In this document: positions 23,253 through 32,816 of the stretch, one piece after another
Layout: each line of letters opens with the position of its first letter
How positions within the stretch are numbered: the stretch's first letter is position 1
Origin: Gp6-AA40 sp035711805
Lineage (GTDB): Bacteria; Acidobacteriota; Vicinamibacteria; Vicinamibacterales; UBA2999
Assembly: GCA_035711805.1 (NCBI GenBank)
Contig: DASTBV010000011.1
Location: 1 to 64,000 of the forward strand
Length of the DNA: 64,000 bases
Direction: 5' to 3'
Position numbers and translations under genes: made by a program
Notes under the pieces: model-generated
Seen by the model: the letters and a program-made list of their open reading frames with translations, nothing else
What the model was told of the DNA's origin: nothing
Database searches by the model: none

Positions 23253-26170
23253 TACGTGCGCGGCCTGGCCGCGAGCGGCCGATGGTGAGCCACCACGGGC
23301 AGGGTGACGGTAAACCGGGTCCCTTGCCCGAGCGCGCTGTCGCAGTCGATCGCGCCGTCGTGCTCGCGCACGATGCCGTAGCTGATCGACAGGCCCAGGC
23401 CGGTCCCCTGCCCGATGGCTTTGGTGGTGAAGAAGGGATCGTAGATGCGCGCGATGTATTCGCTGGGAATGCCCGACCCGGTGTCCGCCACTTCCACGAT
23501 CGCGCGATCTCCCTCGACGCGGCTCGCAATCGTCAGCCAGCCGCCGCGTGGCATCGCGTCCTTCGCATTCAGGAACAGATTCAGGAACACCTGCTGCAGC
23601 TTGTGCTCCATGCCGACGACGAGGACGGCGCTCAGCGACAGCTCGCGGCGGACCTTCACGCGGTGGAGCTCGAACTGATGTTCGAGCAGGCTCAGCACGT
23701 CGTTGACGACGACGTTCAGGTCGACGGCGCTGCGCTCGCTCGCGCTCGCGGCCGTGGGGCGCGCCAGCGTCAGCAGTCCGTTGACGATCTTGGCCGCACG
23801 GAACGTCTGGCGTTCGATCTTCTCGAGGAGGCGAGTGCGCGGATCCTCGGGGTCCGCGCCTTCGAGCAGCATCTGCGTGAAGCTCGAGATGCCGGTCAGC
23901 GGCGTGTTGACCTCGTGGGCCACGCCGGCGGCAAGGAGGCCGATGGAGGCCATCTTTTCCGAGATCTGCAACTGCTCCTCGAGCCGCACGCGGCCGGTGA
24001 CGTCCTCGAGAATGACGATGGTGCCGACGGTGACGGTGGTGTCGCCCGCGGCGGCGCGGAGCGGCGCCAGGGCGGCGTTGACAATCAGCGAGCGATCGGC
24101 GGCGTCGGCGCGAGACTGAATCGGCATGCGCGACAGCGTTGCTCCGCCCGGTGTGTCGCGGCGCGCGGCGCGGAGCGCTTCGACGAATGGCGCGTCGAAT
24201 ACATGCTCCAGCCGCCGGCCGACCGCCTCGGCGCTGGCAAGCCCGTAGACACGCTCCAGCGCGCGATTCCATCGCACGATGGTGTCGTTGAGATCCAGCA
24301 CGAGCAGTCCGTCGGCGAGCGATTCGAGGATGTTCTCGTTGAACGCGCGCATCCGATCGAGCTCTCCCGCCTTGATATGCAGCTGACGGTAGAGACGCGC
24401 GTTTTCCAGCGCGGTCGCGATCTGCCCGGCCACAGCGCCAAGCAGCGCCATGTCCTCGCTGGTGAGCGGCTCGCCGGTCTCTTTCCGGCCGAGCGCGAGC
24501 ACGGCAATCGTGCTGTCCTTGGCGGCGCAGGGGATGAAGTAATAGAGACCCGCGTCGCGCCAGAACTCGATCTCTTCGGCCGGGAATCGGCCGACGGCCA
24601 TCGGATCGTCCAGCGCCACGGGGTGGCCTTCGCAGAGGCGGGCGCCCATGCGCGAACGCGCCGGCAGGACCGGCGGATGATCGTCGCCGAACCCCGACGC
24701 GCGGAACGCGCTGAAGTGCGGCGCCCCCTCGTCTTCCAGCATCAACGCCATCCGATCGATCAGCAGCGTCTCGACGATGCGCCCGATGAGGCGGTTCGCG
24801 AGCCGGTTCAGATCGAGATCGCTGTTCAGATCGCGCGCGAAGGCGCCAAGGGCACGGCGATAGTCGTAGCGGTCACGATAAAACGCCCGGTCCAGTGCGT
24901 TCTGGACGAACGTTTTCACCGGCGGCGCCAGCAGCACGGCGACGAGCGTGGCAAAGAACGCAATCACCCACTGATTGGGGCCGTTGCCGCTCACCGATAC
25001 GCGCTGCACGGCGCCGAGCAGTGCCGCATAAATCAGGACGATCGCGGACAGCGCGGCGATGTAGACGAGCGCCCGCTTCACGATCACCTCGATGTCCATC
25101 AGGCGATAGCGAACGATGGCCGAGGCATAGGCCAGCGGGATCACGCCGAGCGCGATCACGGACAGCTCCATCGGGACCGATGGCTCGACACCGAGCGCCC
25201 ACGGCAGCGCATAACCGAAGGCGAACGGCGCCGTTCCCAAGGTCGTGCCCCACGCGATCCACCGCAATTGCCGGCGCGCGGTCACCGTCGCGACCTGGGA
25301 CATCGCGCGCCAGAGGCCGGCCAGTCCGCCCAGCAAACAGACCGCGAGCGGGAGCAGCTCGATGCGGTCCACGTTGCCAATGACCCGGGCAAAGAGCGCC
25401 GCATCGCTCGGCCCGCGCGCGATTGCAATCGCCCGCGCGAGACCGAGCACAACGGCCGGGACGTAGGCGCCGACGATCAGCGCCCGGCCAAGCTGACCGC
25501 CCGACCAGCGGCGCGGACGCTCGGGGAACACGAGCGTGAAATGCAGAAACAGCGGCGGCAGGACGAGGATGGAAATCGCGTCGGCCCAATAGAACACCCA
25601 GTCGAGACGATCGAGGCGGCCGCTGAACGAAAACGTGAACACGCCGAAGAATGCCACCGCGATCCAGAAGAAGTGCAGCGTCGCCGGATCCCGCGGACGG
25701 CGCAGCCTGACAGCGCCGCCGACGAGCAGCGTGAACGTTCCGACCGCCGCCAGCACGAAATACAGCACGCCCGCACCGCCTGGCACCGGCGCCAGCTGGA
25801 CGTCCACGGGCTGGCTGGTCTCCAGCCGAACGACGGAGTAACGAAGCGTCGTGTCGCGATCGGCGCGGTGCAGCGCGGCGACGACATCGTCCACGTCCAC
25901 GATGGGGGCGTTGTCGATCGCCAGCAGAATGTCGCCCCGCTTCAACCCGACCCGCTCCGCCGGCGTTCCGGGTGCGATCTCCGCCGCCACCACGCTTCCG
26001 TTCTGCTCGATCCAGAGCACGCCGTCCTCGACCTCGTGCCATGTCGCGCGCGAGGCGACGTTCGCCGCGCCAAGGCACAACAGGACCGCGACGACAACCA
26101 GCGGCAGCCGCGCGCGAATCCACCGTTCGGTCGAAGGTGTCAGCAACAAAGGATTGAACCGATCATCCAA
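23252..26170 (-). CDS. PDZ-GAF-PAS membrane sensor histidine kinase
   Basis: A 972-residue sensor. Order: TM1 (about 22-40), periplasmic PDZ-like domain (about 55-130, with GTPAERVGLKRGDILLAIDN), then seven or more membrane helices (about 135-420), GAF domain (about 460-600), PAS domain (about 610-740), HisKA with the phosphorylated histidine in GVAHEVNTPLTG, and the ATPase domain with NLFLNAKDAM, DTGSGIP and GTGLGLSI. The start is a TTG at 26170 and no better start is visible. The gene ends on the first base of the regulator's ATG, so it is the cognate kinase. A PDZ domain facing the periplasm suggests sensing of misfolded or C-terminal peptides. Confidence 0.92.
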   Translation of the reverse strand: MDDRFNPLLLTPSTERWIRARLPLVVVAVLLCLGAANVASRATWHEVEDGVLWIEQNGSVVAAEIAPGTPAERVGLKRGDILLAIDNAPIVDVDDVVAALHRADRDTTLRYSVVRLETSQPVDVQLAPVPGGAGVLYFVLAAVGTFTLLVGGAVRLRRPRDPATLHFFWIAVAFFGVFTFSFSGRLDRLDWVFYWADAISILVLPPLFLHFTLVFPERPRRWSGGQLGRALIVGAYVPAVVLGLARAIAIARGPSDAALFARVIGNVDRIELLPLAVCLLGGLAGLWRAMSQVATVTARRQLRWIAWGTTLGTAPFAFGYALPWALGVEPSVPMELSVIALGVIPLAYASAIVRYRLMDIEVIVKRALVYIAALSAIVLIYAALLGAVQRVSVSGNGPNQWVIAFFATLVAVLLAPPVKTFVQNALDRAFYRDRYDYRRALGAFARDLNSDLDLNRLANRLIGRIVETLLIDRMALMLEDEGAPHFSAFRASGFGDDHPPVLPARSRMGARLCEGHPVALDDPMAVGRFPAEEIEFWRDAGLYYFIPCAAKDSTIAVLALGRKETGEPLTSEDMALLGAVAGQIATALENARLYRQLHIKAGELDRMRAFNENILESLADGLLVLDLNDTIVRWNRALERVYGLASAEAVGRRLEHVFDAPFVEALRAARRDTPGGATLSRMPIQSRADAADRSLIVNAALAPLRAAAGDTTVTVGTIVILEDVTGRVRLEEQLQISEKMASIGLLAAGVAHEVNTPLTGISSFTQMLLEGADPEDPRTRLLEKIERQTFRAAKIVNGLLTLARPTAASASERSAVDLNVVVNDVLSLLEHQFELHRVKVRRELSLSAVLVVGMEHKLQQVFLNLFLNAKDAMPRGGWLTIASRVEGDRAIVEVADTGSGIPSEYIARIYDPFFTTKAIGQGTGLGLSISYGIVREHDGAIDCDSALGQGTRFTVTLPVVAHHRPLAARPRT

Positions 26171-26259
26171 TCAGATGGAGTCAAAAATTGCGCCGAAAAT
26201 AGCTGGCAGACAGCGGCATCCCCGCAATCTGCCAGCTTCGCGGGTCCGGCGGCGGACCC

Positions 26260-28134
26260 TTAAAACCTGACCGTCACGCCGCCGAGAATCCGCTTCGGCG
26301 GCTGCACGACGAGCGATTCGTCGTACACCGATCCATCAAACGCGTCGTCGCCAAACATATTGCTGACCGCGGCAAGCATTTCCCAGCTCGCGTTCGCAAA
26401 ACGGAGGAACGGCAGCGACTGATTGACCTGCACGTTGAAGCGGGCGTTCCGCAGCGAGCTCGAAAACGTGTCGTGCCCACGCGCGTAGGTGTTATTCACC
26501 TTGTACACGACGAACACCCGCGTCGCGGACGGTGCGACAACGCTGTCGAACGTCGCGGTCACATCGTGGACGCGCTCATTGTCGCGCAGCGCGGCGGGCA
26601 CCAGCGCGGCAAGCGCCAGCGCGTCGCGCGCATTGCCGGACCACTCGGTCGCGGCCTGCGTGTAGTCCACTGAGGCGCGCGCGCTGTTCGTCACCGCCCG
26701 GCTGATGCTGACCCCCCAGCCTCTTGCGGAAAAATCGCCCGCGGAGCCGACGTGGTAGTGGCCGACGCCGCGTACGGAGTCGGGCAGCGCCAGGCCGAAC
26801 ATGGTGACGGTCTGATCCTCGACGTTCTGGCGGAAGGCGCGCACGCCGACGACGAACAGGCCAGGCCATTGACGCTCGGCTGAGACTTCGACGTGATCAA
26901 CGCGCTCCGGCCGGAACGCGGCGCGCGAGATCTGCGAGAACGTCCGCTCCGGGGGCAGCCACAGTCCCGTTGACGAGGGAGTGAATTCGCCGGCGCCGGG
27001 AGCCATCTCACGATGCGACACAACGGCGCGCACCTTCAGCGGATCGCGCGCCAGCGGCTGGACCGTCACGCTCGCGCGTGGGCTGAGCAGGCTGGGATCC
27101 TCCAGATAGTCGTACCGCGCATACTGAGCGCCGTAGCCAACGCGGACGCGCGGGAGCAGCGACCAGTTGTCGTAGGCGTACATCACGCCGACATTGCGGC
27201 CGGCGTCGCTCATCGCCTGGAGCGCCTCCGTATTGGCTCCGAGGTAGCGCTGCGTGCTGTAGGACACGCCCGCTTCATATGCGTGCGCCGCATCGGAGTT
27301 CCGCCGATACGAACCGGACACGATCCAGGACGCCAGGTCGCCCTGCGTCAGGGTTCCTTTCATCAACCAGTCGCCGCCGCGGCCCGGCACCACGAGAGCC
27401 ATATACGCCACGGCGTGCGGCGCGGCCGCATCGAGCGCAAACAGATCCTGCGGGCGATCGAACGCACTGGTTGTCAGCAGGTTGATCTGGCCGTTGACGG
27501 CGAGGTCCGCGAAAAACGAGGTCGCCAGCCGGGCAGGGCTGCCGACGGCGCGGCCGAGCCGCTGCAGCGAGTCTTCGAACAGCGAGTCGTCGTCCCGCGC
27601 GGCCACCGCTATCGTCTGTCCTGACTCCTTCAGCACACTGCGCTTCGCGTGACGCAGCCTCCACGCCCGTTCGTCGTGATCGTGCTCGGCGGGTTCGCCC
27701 GCCGGAACGGCGCCGCCGACGCCGGCGGTCAGAACTTTGGATGGCTCGATCGGTGCGGCCGTACGTGTCAGGGACAGGGTATGGACAGTCGCCTGCCCTG
27801 CGCCGACCTGGATGACCTGAGCCTTGGCCGGAACGTAGCCCTGCAGGTGCGCGCGAACCAGGTACGGTCCGAGCGACAGGTTCCGGAAGGCGAACTTGCC
27901 GTGCGCATCGGTCGTCGCAAAGAGCGCCGTGGCGCCGACCGCCGAAACAACCACGCCGGCCAACGGTTGCCCTTTGTCGTCTTCGACAATCCCGCGAATC
28001 TCTCCCTGCGGCACGGAAGAGACGGTCGGCACCGCCTGGAGCCGCGCGCGGTTGGGTAACTGCGCGAACGCAGGCGACGCCGCGGCACTCGCCACGAGCC
28101 CGAGAACACACCAACGGGTGATGAGCCGGATCAT
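26260..28134 (-). CDS. Outer-membrane beta-barrel protein with carboxypeptidase-regulatory-like domain
   Basis: A 624-residue protein with a signal peptide (ends SAAASPAFAQ). A CarboxypepD_reg-like Ig domain follows (about 40-125: GEIRGIVEDDKGQPLAGVVVSAVG). The rest alternates polar and aromatic residues like beta-strands and ends VTVRF, the outer-membrane terminal-phenylalanine signal. It resembles the barrel part of TonB-dependent receptors, but I find no clear plug domain or TonB box. The ATG at 28134 has AAAGG seven bases upstream; an ATG 18 bases further up is less likely. It lies upstream of the sensor kinase on the same strand, separated by 89 bases. Confidence 0.8.
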   Translation of the reverse strand: MIRLITRWCVLGLVASAAASPAFAQLPNRARLQAVPTVSSVPQGEIRGIVEDDKGQPLAGVVVSAVGATALFATTDAHGKFAFRNLSLGPYLVRAHLQGYVPAKAQVIQVGAGQATVHTLSLTRTAAPIEPSKVLTAGVGGAVPAGEPAEHDHDERAWRLRHAKRSVLKESGQTIAVAARDDDSLFEDSLQRLGRAVGSPARLATSFFADLAVNGQINLLTTSAFDRPQDLFALDAAAPHAVAYMALVVPGRGGDWLMKGTLTQGDLASWIVSGSYRRNSDAAHAYEAGVSYSTQRYLGANTEALQAMSDAGRNVGVMYAYDNWSLLPRVRVGYGAQYARYDYLEDPSLLSPRASVTVQPLARDPLKVRAVVSHREMAPGAGEFTPSSTGLWLPPERTFSQISRAAFRPERVDHVEVSAERQWPGLFVVGVRAFRQNVEDQTVTMFGLALPDSVRGVGHYHVGSAGDFSARGWGVSISRAVTNSARASVDYTQAATEWSGNARDALALAALVPAALRDNERVHDVTATFDSVVAPSATRVFVVYKVNNTYARGHDTFSSSLRNARFNVQVNQSLPFLRFANASWEMLAAVSNMFGDDAFDGSVYDESLVVQPPKRILGGVTVRF

Positions 28135-28179
28135 CGATCGCCTTTCAAGCACGGAATCGGGTCAGTTCCGTTCCGCGCG

Positions 28180-29271
28180 CTAGCCAGTCACCGTGAAGGT
28201 CACGTTCTGTGTAACCACCTTACCACTAGGCTTGTCGGTCACCTTGATTTCGAGACGGTAGTCGCCGGCCGGAAACGGCGCCATCGGGATGATGAGGCTT
28301 CCCGGCAGCTGGTGTCCCGCCGTCATGTTGAACTCCGGTGGCAGCGTCTTCGCGTTCAGTTCCTGTGGCTGGGTCTTGTTGAAGTACTTCTCAGTGCCGT
28401 CCGGCTGCCGCAGATGAAAATTGAAGTCGATCAGCACGTCCGGCTTGCCGGCCGCCGCTGTCGCGCCGTACACCCAGAAGATCACCTGCAGTTCGTTGTT
28501 CTTTCCGAAGCGACCGTCCTTCGACGGAACAATCCGCATCGGGCCGAACACATAGGGATTGGCCTCCTGTTCGGCAGCCGAGAGCTGGCCGCTGACCGGT
28601 TCGACCGTCGTGGCCAGAATGACGCTGCTCGTCTGCAAATCCGGCTTGTTGAAATCCGGCGCGAGGACGGCGTGACGAAGCAGTCCGTTCCTGCTGGCGG
28701 GCGCCGCGGGCGGATTCGCCGGCTTGGCCGTCGGCGCCGTCGAGCGCTCCTTCACCGCGACGAACAATTCGTAGTCACCGGGTGGCAATGCAATCGCTCG
28801 GGTGATGCGGCCGTCCGCCGGCTTCTGCAGGTAGTTCACGTTGTCCCACGAGTATCGCGGCGGCGCCGGTGACTGCGCCGGCTTGCTGCCCGCCGGTGGA
28901 GGCGTCAATGCCGACACAACCGCCGGAAGCTGACCCTTCTCAACCGCGCGGACATAAACGCCGACCTCCGAGGTCCGCACTGATGCGGGATCGAAGGTGA
29001 CTGTAAAAGGAACGTAGACGCCGTTCTGTCCCCTGATCAAATGGGCGGAGTCCCACTTCAGCGCGATGTCGCCTTGCGCGGTATCGCCGGCCTGGACGGT
29101 TGGGGCCGCCAGAATCGCGGCATCCACCAGCTGCACGAGTGCAACAGTGTCCGGATCGGGCGCTTTCGGCGCCTCTTTCTGGTTGGTGTTGGCGCGTTGC
29201 GCGACCACCGGCCCCGCGGAGAACAACAGTGCCAGAGCCAGCGCCGGCCCGGGCAGCTGACGGATGTTCAT
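28180..29271 (-). CDS. Secreted protein of unknown function, Ig-like C-terminus
   Basis: A 363-residue exported protein with a signal peptide (LALALLFSAGPVVAQ). The body has beta-rich segments and a proline-rich linker (near residues 130-145 and again near 185). The C-terminal 80 residues look like an Ig/Fn3-type fold (MAPFPAGDYRLEIKVTDKPSGKVVTQNVTFTV). No enzyme motif is seen. Similar proteins are common in Acidobacteria. A strong promoter stands upstream, and the beta-barrel gene follows 45 bases later, so they form an operon. Confidence 0.75.
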   Translation of the reverse strand: MNIRQLPGPALALALLFSAGPVVAQRANTNQKEAPKAPDPDTVALVQLVDAAILAAPTVQAGDTAQGDIALKWDSAHLIRGQNGVYVPFTVTFDPASVRTSEVGVYVRAVEKGQLPAVVSALTPPPAGSKPAQSPAPPRYSWDNVNYLQKPADGRITRAIALPPGDYELFVAVKERSTAPTAKPANPPAAPASRNGLLRHAVLAPDFNKPDLQTSSVILATTVEPVSGQLSAAEQEANPYVFGPMRIVPSKDGRFGKNNELQVIFWVYGATAAAGKPDVLIDFNFHLRQPDGTEKYFNKTQPQELNAKTLPPEFNMTAGHQLPGSLIIPMAPFPAGDYRLEIKVTDKPSGKVVTQNVTFTVTG

Positions 29272-29339
29272 GAAACTCCTCTACTTCCCTCCGCGGTCAG
29301 GGGTCCCCGGAGAACAAATCCAATATGCCGAATCGGCTG

Positions 29340-29369
29340 ATCATAGGCACCTCGCAAAAGCCAAGTCAA
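29340..29369 (-). promoter_or_regulatory. Promoter for the secreted protein/beta-barrel operon
   Basis: The minus strand reads TTGACT (29364-29369), an 18-base spacer and TATGAT (29340-29345). Each hexamer differs from consensus at one position. Transcription would begin near 29333, leaving a leader of about 60 bases. The divergent glgC gene starts at 29418; TAAGAT near 29381 is its best -10 candidate. Confidence 0.7.
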
Positions 29370-29417
29370 CGCGCGCAATGCTAAGATCGCGACCCCAGCG
29401 CGCGGGCGACCCTGATC

Positions 29418-30707
29418 ATGATCCTCGACGACGTTCTCGTCATTTTGCTCGCTGGCGGCGCCGGAGAACGTCTTTTTCCGCTCACCAGGGACCGGGCAAA
29501 ACCGGCCGTTTACTTCGGCGGACCCTACCGGATTGTCGATTTCACGCTCAGCAATTGCGTGAATTCCGGCCTGCGGCGGATCTTCATCTGCACCCAGTAC
29601 AAGTCGCTTTCGCTCAACCGCCACATCCGGATGGGCTGGAACGTCGTTTCCGAGGAGCTCGGCGAGTTCATCGAAATCCTCGCCCCTCAGAAGCGCGTCG
29701 GCGAGCATTGGTACCTCGGCACGGCCGACGCCGTGTACCAGAACCTCTATTCGGTGACGCGTGAAGTGCCGAGCCACGTCATCGTGCTGTCGGGCGACCA
29801 CGTCTACAAGATGGATTACGCGAAGATGCTTCACTACCATCTCGAAAAGAACGCCGACGCCACGATTGCGACGATCGAAATACCTGCCAGCGACGCCGGC
29901 CGCTTCGGCGTCGTCGGCGTTGACGCTTCCGAGCTCGTCGTCGAATTCCAGGAAAAGCCAACCAACCCGCGTCTGGCACCCGGCGCCAGCGACGTCGCGC
30001 TCGCGTCGATGGGTATCTACATCTTCAAGGCCGACGTCCTGGTGCGCGCTCTGGAGGACGACGCCACGCGCGCCGACAGCGAACACGACTTCGGCAGGAA
30101 CATCCTGCCCGCGCTCATTCAGCAGGGCCCGGTCTTTTCGTACCGTTTCTACGACGAGAACAAGAAGTCAGCGAAGTATTGGCGCGACATCGGCACGCTC
30201 GACGCCTATTTCGACGCCAACATGGACCTGTGCCAGGTCAACCCCGAGTTCAACCTGTACGACCCCGAATGGCCGCTGCGCACCTACCAGCCGCAGGCGC
30301 CGCCGGCGAAGTTCGTCTTCGCCGAGCAGGACAGGCGATGCGGGCAGGCGCTCGATTCGATCATCTCGAGCGGCTGCATCATTTCCGGGAGCCGTGTGAA
30401 GGGCAGCGTGCTGTGCCCGAACGTGCGCGTCCACAGCTTCTGTGACATCGATCAGACGATCCTGATGCCCGGTGTGCGCGTCGGCCGTCACGCCCGGATC
30501 CGCCGCGCGATCGTCGATCGCGACGTCCTCATTCCACGCGGCGCGCTGATCGGCTTCGACGCCGCCGAAGACCGTCGTCGTCACACGGTGACCGAGGGCG
30601 GCGTGGTTGTCGTGACGGCAGACGATGAACCGTTAATTGCTCCGATCAGCGACGACGCGCTGCGCGCAGAGGCGGATGCGGATCGGAGAGGGGCAGCATC
30701 GGCCTGA
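29418..30707 (+). CDS. glgC: Glucose-1-phosphate adenylyltransferase
   Basis: Makes ADP-glucose for glycogen synthesis. The 429-residue protein has the nucleotidyltransferase start VILLAGGAGERLFPLT, the family signature FGGPYRIVDFTLSNCVNSG, the WYLGTADAVYQN segment and the second signature GDHVYKMDY. A C-terminal left-handed beta-helix follows (SIISSGCIISGSRVKGSVLCPNVRVHS). The usual GlgC regulatory residues are in place as far as can be judged by eye. It is followed two bases later by eno, linking glycogen storage with lower glycolysis. Confidence 0.96.
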   Translation: MILDDVLVILLAGGAGERLFPLTRDRAKPAVYFGGPYRIVDFTLSNCVNSGLRRIFICTQYKSLSLNRHIRMGWNVVSEELGEFIEILAPQKRVGEHWYLGTADAVYQNLYSVTREVPSHVIVLSGDHVYKMDYAKMLHYHLEKNADATIATIEIPASDAGRFGVVGVDASELVVEFQEKPTNPRLAPGASDVALASMGIYIFKADVLVRALEDDATRADSEHDFGRNILPALIQQGPVFSYRFYDENKKSAKYWRDIGTLDAYFDANMDLCQVNPEFNLYDPEWPLRTYQPQAPPAKFVFAEQDRRCGQALDSIISSGCIISGSRVKGSVLCPNVRVHSFCDIDQTILMPGVRVGRHARIRRAIVDRDVLIPRGALIGFDAAEDRRRHTVTEGGVVVVTADDEPLIAPISDDALRAEADADRRGAASA

Positions 30708-30709
30708 CT

Positions 30710-32005
30710 ATGCGAATCACTCGAGTGGTCGCGCGCGAGATACTGGACTCGCGCGGCAATCCCACGGTCGAAGTCGATCTGTCCGTCAACGGCGCGTTCG
30801 GGCGGGCAGCAGTTCCGTCCGGTGCGTCGACCGGCGAGCGCGAGGCGCTCGAGCTTCGCGACGGCGACAAGACACGGTATCTCGGCAAGGGAGTGCGCCG
30901 CGCCGTCGCCAACGTCAACGGTGAGATCGCTGCCGCCATCCAGGGCAAGGCCTTCGACCAGCACGCGCTGGATCGGGCGTTGATCGCGCTTGATGGCACG
31001 CCGACGAAGAGCCGCCTCGGTGCCAACGCGCTGCTCGGCGTCTCGATGGCCGCGGCGCGCGCGGCGGCAGCGGCCGACGGCATTCCGCTGTACCGGCACA
31101 TCGCCCGGTTAGCCGGCACGGAATCGGCGAGCCTGCTGCCGGTGCCGATGATGAACATCCTGAACGGAGGCGCGCACGCCGACAGCAGCGTCGACTTCCA
31201 GGAATTCATGGTCCTGCCGGCGGGCATGCCGACGTTCGGCGACGCGCTCCGCGCCGGCGTCGAGATCTTCCATGCGCTGCGCGGCATCCTGAAAAAGGCC
31301 GGACACTCCACCGGCGTCGGCGACGAAGGAGGTTTCGCCCCGAATCTCCGATCGAACCGCGAGGCACTGGATGTCGTCGTGGAGGCGATTCGCGCCGCGG
31401 GACTCAAGGCCGGTGACGAGGTGTTTCTCGCCCTCGACGTGGCGGCCAGCGAACTGTGGGACGGCGGCGCCTACGTCTTCACCAAATCGAACGAACCGAC
31501 GCGGTCATCGGCCGACATGGTGGCGCTGTACGAGGAATGGACGCGTCAATACCCGATCGTCTCCATCGAAGACGGGGTCGCCGAAAGCGACTGGGATGGC
31601 TGGAAGGCGCTGACGCGCGCGCTGGGCGGTCGCGTTCAGCTGGTAGGCGACGACGTGTTCGTGACCAATCCGGACATCCTGAAGAAGGGCATCGCGGAGG
31701 GCGTGGGCAATGCGCTGCTCGTGAAGCTCAACCAGATCGGCACGGTGACGGAAACGCTCGAGGCGATGGCTCTCGCCCGCCAGGCCGGATACGCAACGGT
31801 GATCTCGCACCGGTCGGGCGAAACGGAAGACACCACCATCGCCGACCTCGCCGTCGGCACGTCAGCTGGACAGATCAAAACGGGCTCGGCCAGCCGCAGC
31901 GACCGGATTGCCAAATACAATCAGCTTCTGCGGATCGAGGAAGAGCTCGGGCCCGCCGCGCGCTACGCGGGACGAAGCGCGATTCGCCAGCTCGCGCGCA
32001 CGTAG
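30710..32005 (+). CDS. eno: Enolase
   Basis: Interconverts 2-phosphoglycerate and phosphoenolpyruvate. The 431 residues show the start IVARGEILDSRGNPTVEVDL-type segment (here VVAREILDSRGNPTVEVD), GASTGEREALELRD, GDEGGFAPNL, the metal-binding VSIEDGVAESDWDGW and the signature LLVKLNQIGTVTETLEA, plus SHRSGETEDTTIADLAVG near the end. Full family length. It sits between glgC and gpmA in one transcript. Confidence 0.98.
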   Translation: MRITRVVAREILDSRGNPTVEVDLSVNGAFGRAAVPSGASTGEREALELRDGDKTRYLGKGVRRAVANVNGEIAAAIQGKAFDQHALDRALIALDGTPTKSRLGANALLGVSMAAARAAAAADGIPLYRHIARLAGTESASLLPVPMMNILNGGAHADSSVDFQEFMVLPAGMPTFGDALRAGVEIFHALRGILKKAGHSTGVGDEGGFAPNLRSNREALDVVVEAIRAAGLKAGDEVFLALDVAASELWDGGAYVFTKSNEPTRSSADMVALYEEWTRQYPIVSIEDGVAESDWDGWKALTRALGGRVQLVGDDVFVTNPDILKKGIAEGVGNALLVKLNQIGTVTETLEAMALARQAGYATVISHRSGETEDTTIADLAVGTSAGQIKTGSASRSDRIAKYNQLLRIEEELGPAARYAGRSAIRQLART

Positions 32006-32025
32006 CTTCCGCCTTAAGGCGGAAG
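32006..32025. repeat. Perfect 20-bp palindrome after eno
   Basis: CTTCCGCCTTAAGGCGGAAG is a perfect palindrome starting directly after the eno TAG. It can form a hairpin in RNA, but no T-run follows, and gpmA continues 33 bases later. It looks like one copy of a dispersed REP-like family; related short palindromes at 37345-37399 and 11954-11974 also touch gene ends. Confidence 0.7.
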
Positions 32026-32057
32026 GCACGAACGTTGGCGGACGCCACAGGAGGTTC

Positions 32058-32807
32058 ATGTTCCGCGTTGTTTTGCTGCGTCACGGTGAAAGCACCTGGA
32101 ATCAGGAAAACCGCTTCACCGGCTGGATCGACGTCGATCTCACCGACAAAGGGCGCGCGGAAGCGCGCGAGGCGGGCCGCCTCATGGCGGCAGAGCGGTT
32201 CGAGTTCGACGTTGCCTACACATCACTGCTGAAGCGCGCCGTCCGGACGTTATGGATCGCGCTCGACGAGATGGACATGATGTGGATTCCGGTCCACAAG
32301 TCCTGGCGGCTGAATGAACGGCATTACGGCGCCCTCCAGGGGTTGAACAAGGCTGAAACCGCCGCGGAGCACGGTGAGCGGCAGGTGAAAATCTGGCGCC
32401 GCAGCTACGACATTCCGCCGCCGCCGCTGCCCGATAACGATCCCGATCATCCATCGCACGACCGGCGGTACACCACCTCGATTCCGGACGATCAGATTCC
32501 GTCCTCCGAATCGTTGAAGGACACGGTGGCCCGCTTCATCCCCTATTGGGAATCCACAATCGCGCCGGACATCAAGGCAGGCAAGCACGTCCTCATCGCG
32601 GCGCACGGCAACAGCCTCAGGGCTTTGGTGAAACATCTGGAAAACATGTCCGACGAGCAGGTTGTCGAACTGAATATTCCGACCGGCATCCCGCTCGTGT
32701 ATCAGCTCAACGACGACCTGCGCTCCCTGAACAAAATCTATCTCGGAGATGCCGAGACGGCGCGCAAAAAGGCGGAAGCGGTCGCGAACCAGGGCAAGGC
32801 CCGCTGA
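32058..32807 (+). CDS. gpmA: 2,3-bisphosphoglycerate-dependent phosphoglycerate mutase
   Basis: Interconverts 3- and 2-phosphoglycerate. The 249-residue length and motifs VVLLRHGESTWNQENRFTGW (phosphohistidine in RHG), ERHYGALQGLNK (catalytic glutamate) and HVLIAAHGNSLRALVKHLE (second histidine) identify the cofactor-dependent type. The ATG at 32058 has a perfect AGGAGG upstream, so I reject the open 50-residue extension, which translates the palindrome repeat. The gene follows eno, giving two consecutive glycolytic steps. Confidence 0.97.
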   Translation: MFRVVLLRHGESTWNQENRFTGWIDVDLTDKGRAEAREAGRLMAAERFEFDVAYTSLLKRAVRTLWIALDEMDMMWIPVHKSWRLNERHYGALQGLNKAETAAEHGERQVKIWRRSYDIPPPPLPDNDPDHPSHDRRYTTSIPDDQIPSSESLKDTVARFIPYWESTIAPDIKAGKHVLIAAHGNSLRALVKHLENMSDEQVVELNIPTGIPLVYQLNDDLRSLNKIYLGDAETARKKAEAVANQGKAR

Positions 32808-32816
32808 AAGATGTGG

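Noticed and set aside
23253..24272. N-terminal extension of the NtrC-type regulator (open frame of 340 more codons)
   Set aside because: It overlaps the kinase HisKA and ATPase regions in another frame and has Arg/Gly-rich composition. The receiver domain starts right after the ATG at 23252.
23213..26263. A 1016-residue open frame on the plus strand, antisense to the histidine kinase
   Set aside because: The opposite strand has full kinase motifs in order. The plus-strand frame is Arg/His/Gln-rich without domains, as expected for a shadow frame in GC-rich DNA.
31908..32057. 50-residue extension of phosphoglycerate mutase
   Set aside because: It translates the intergenic palindrome, and a perfect AGGAGG precedes the ATG at 32058.
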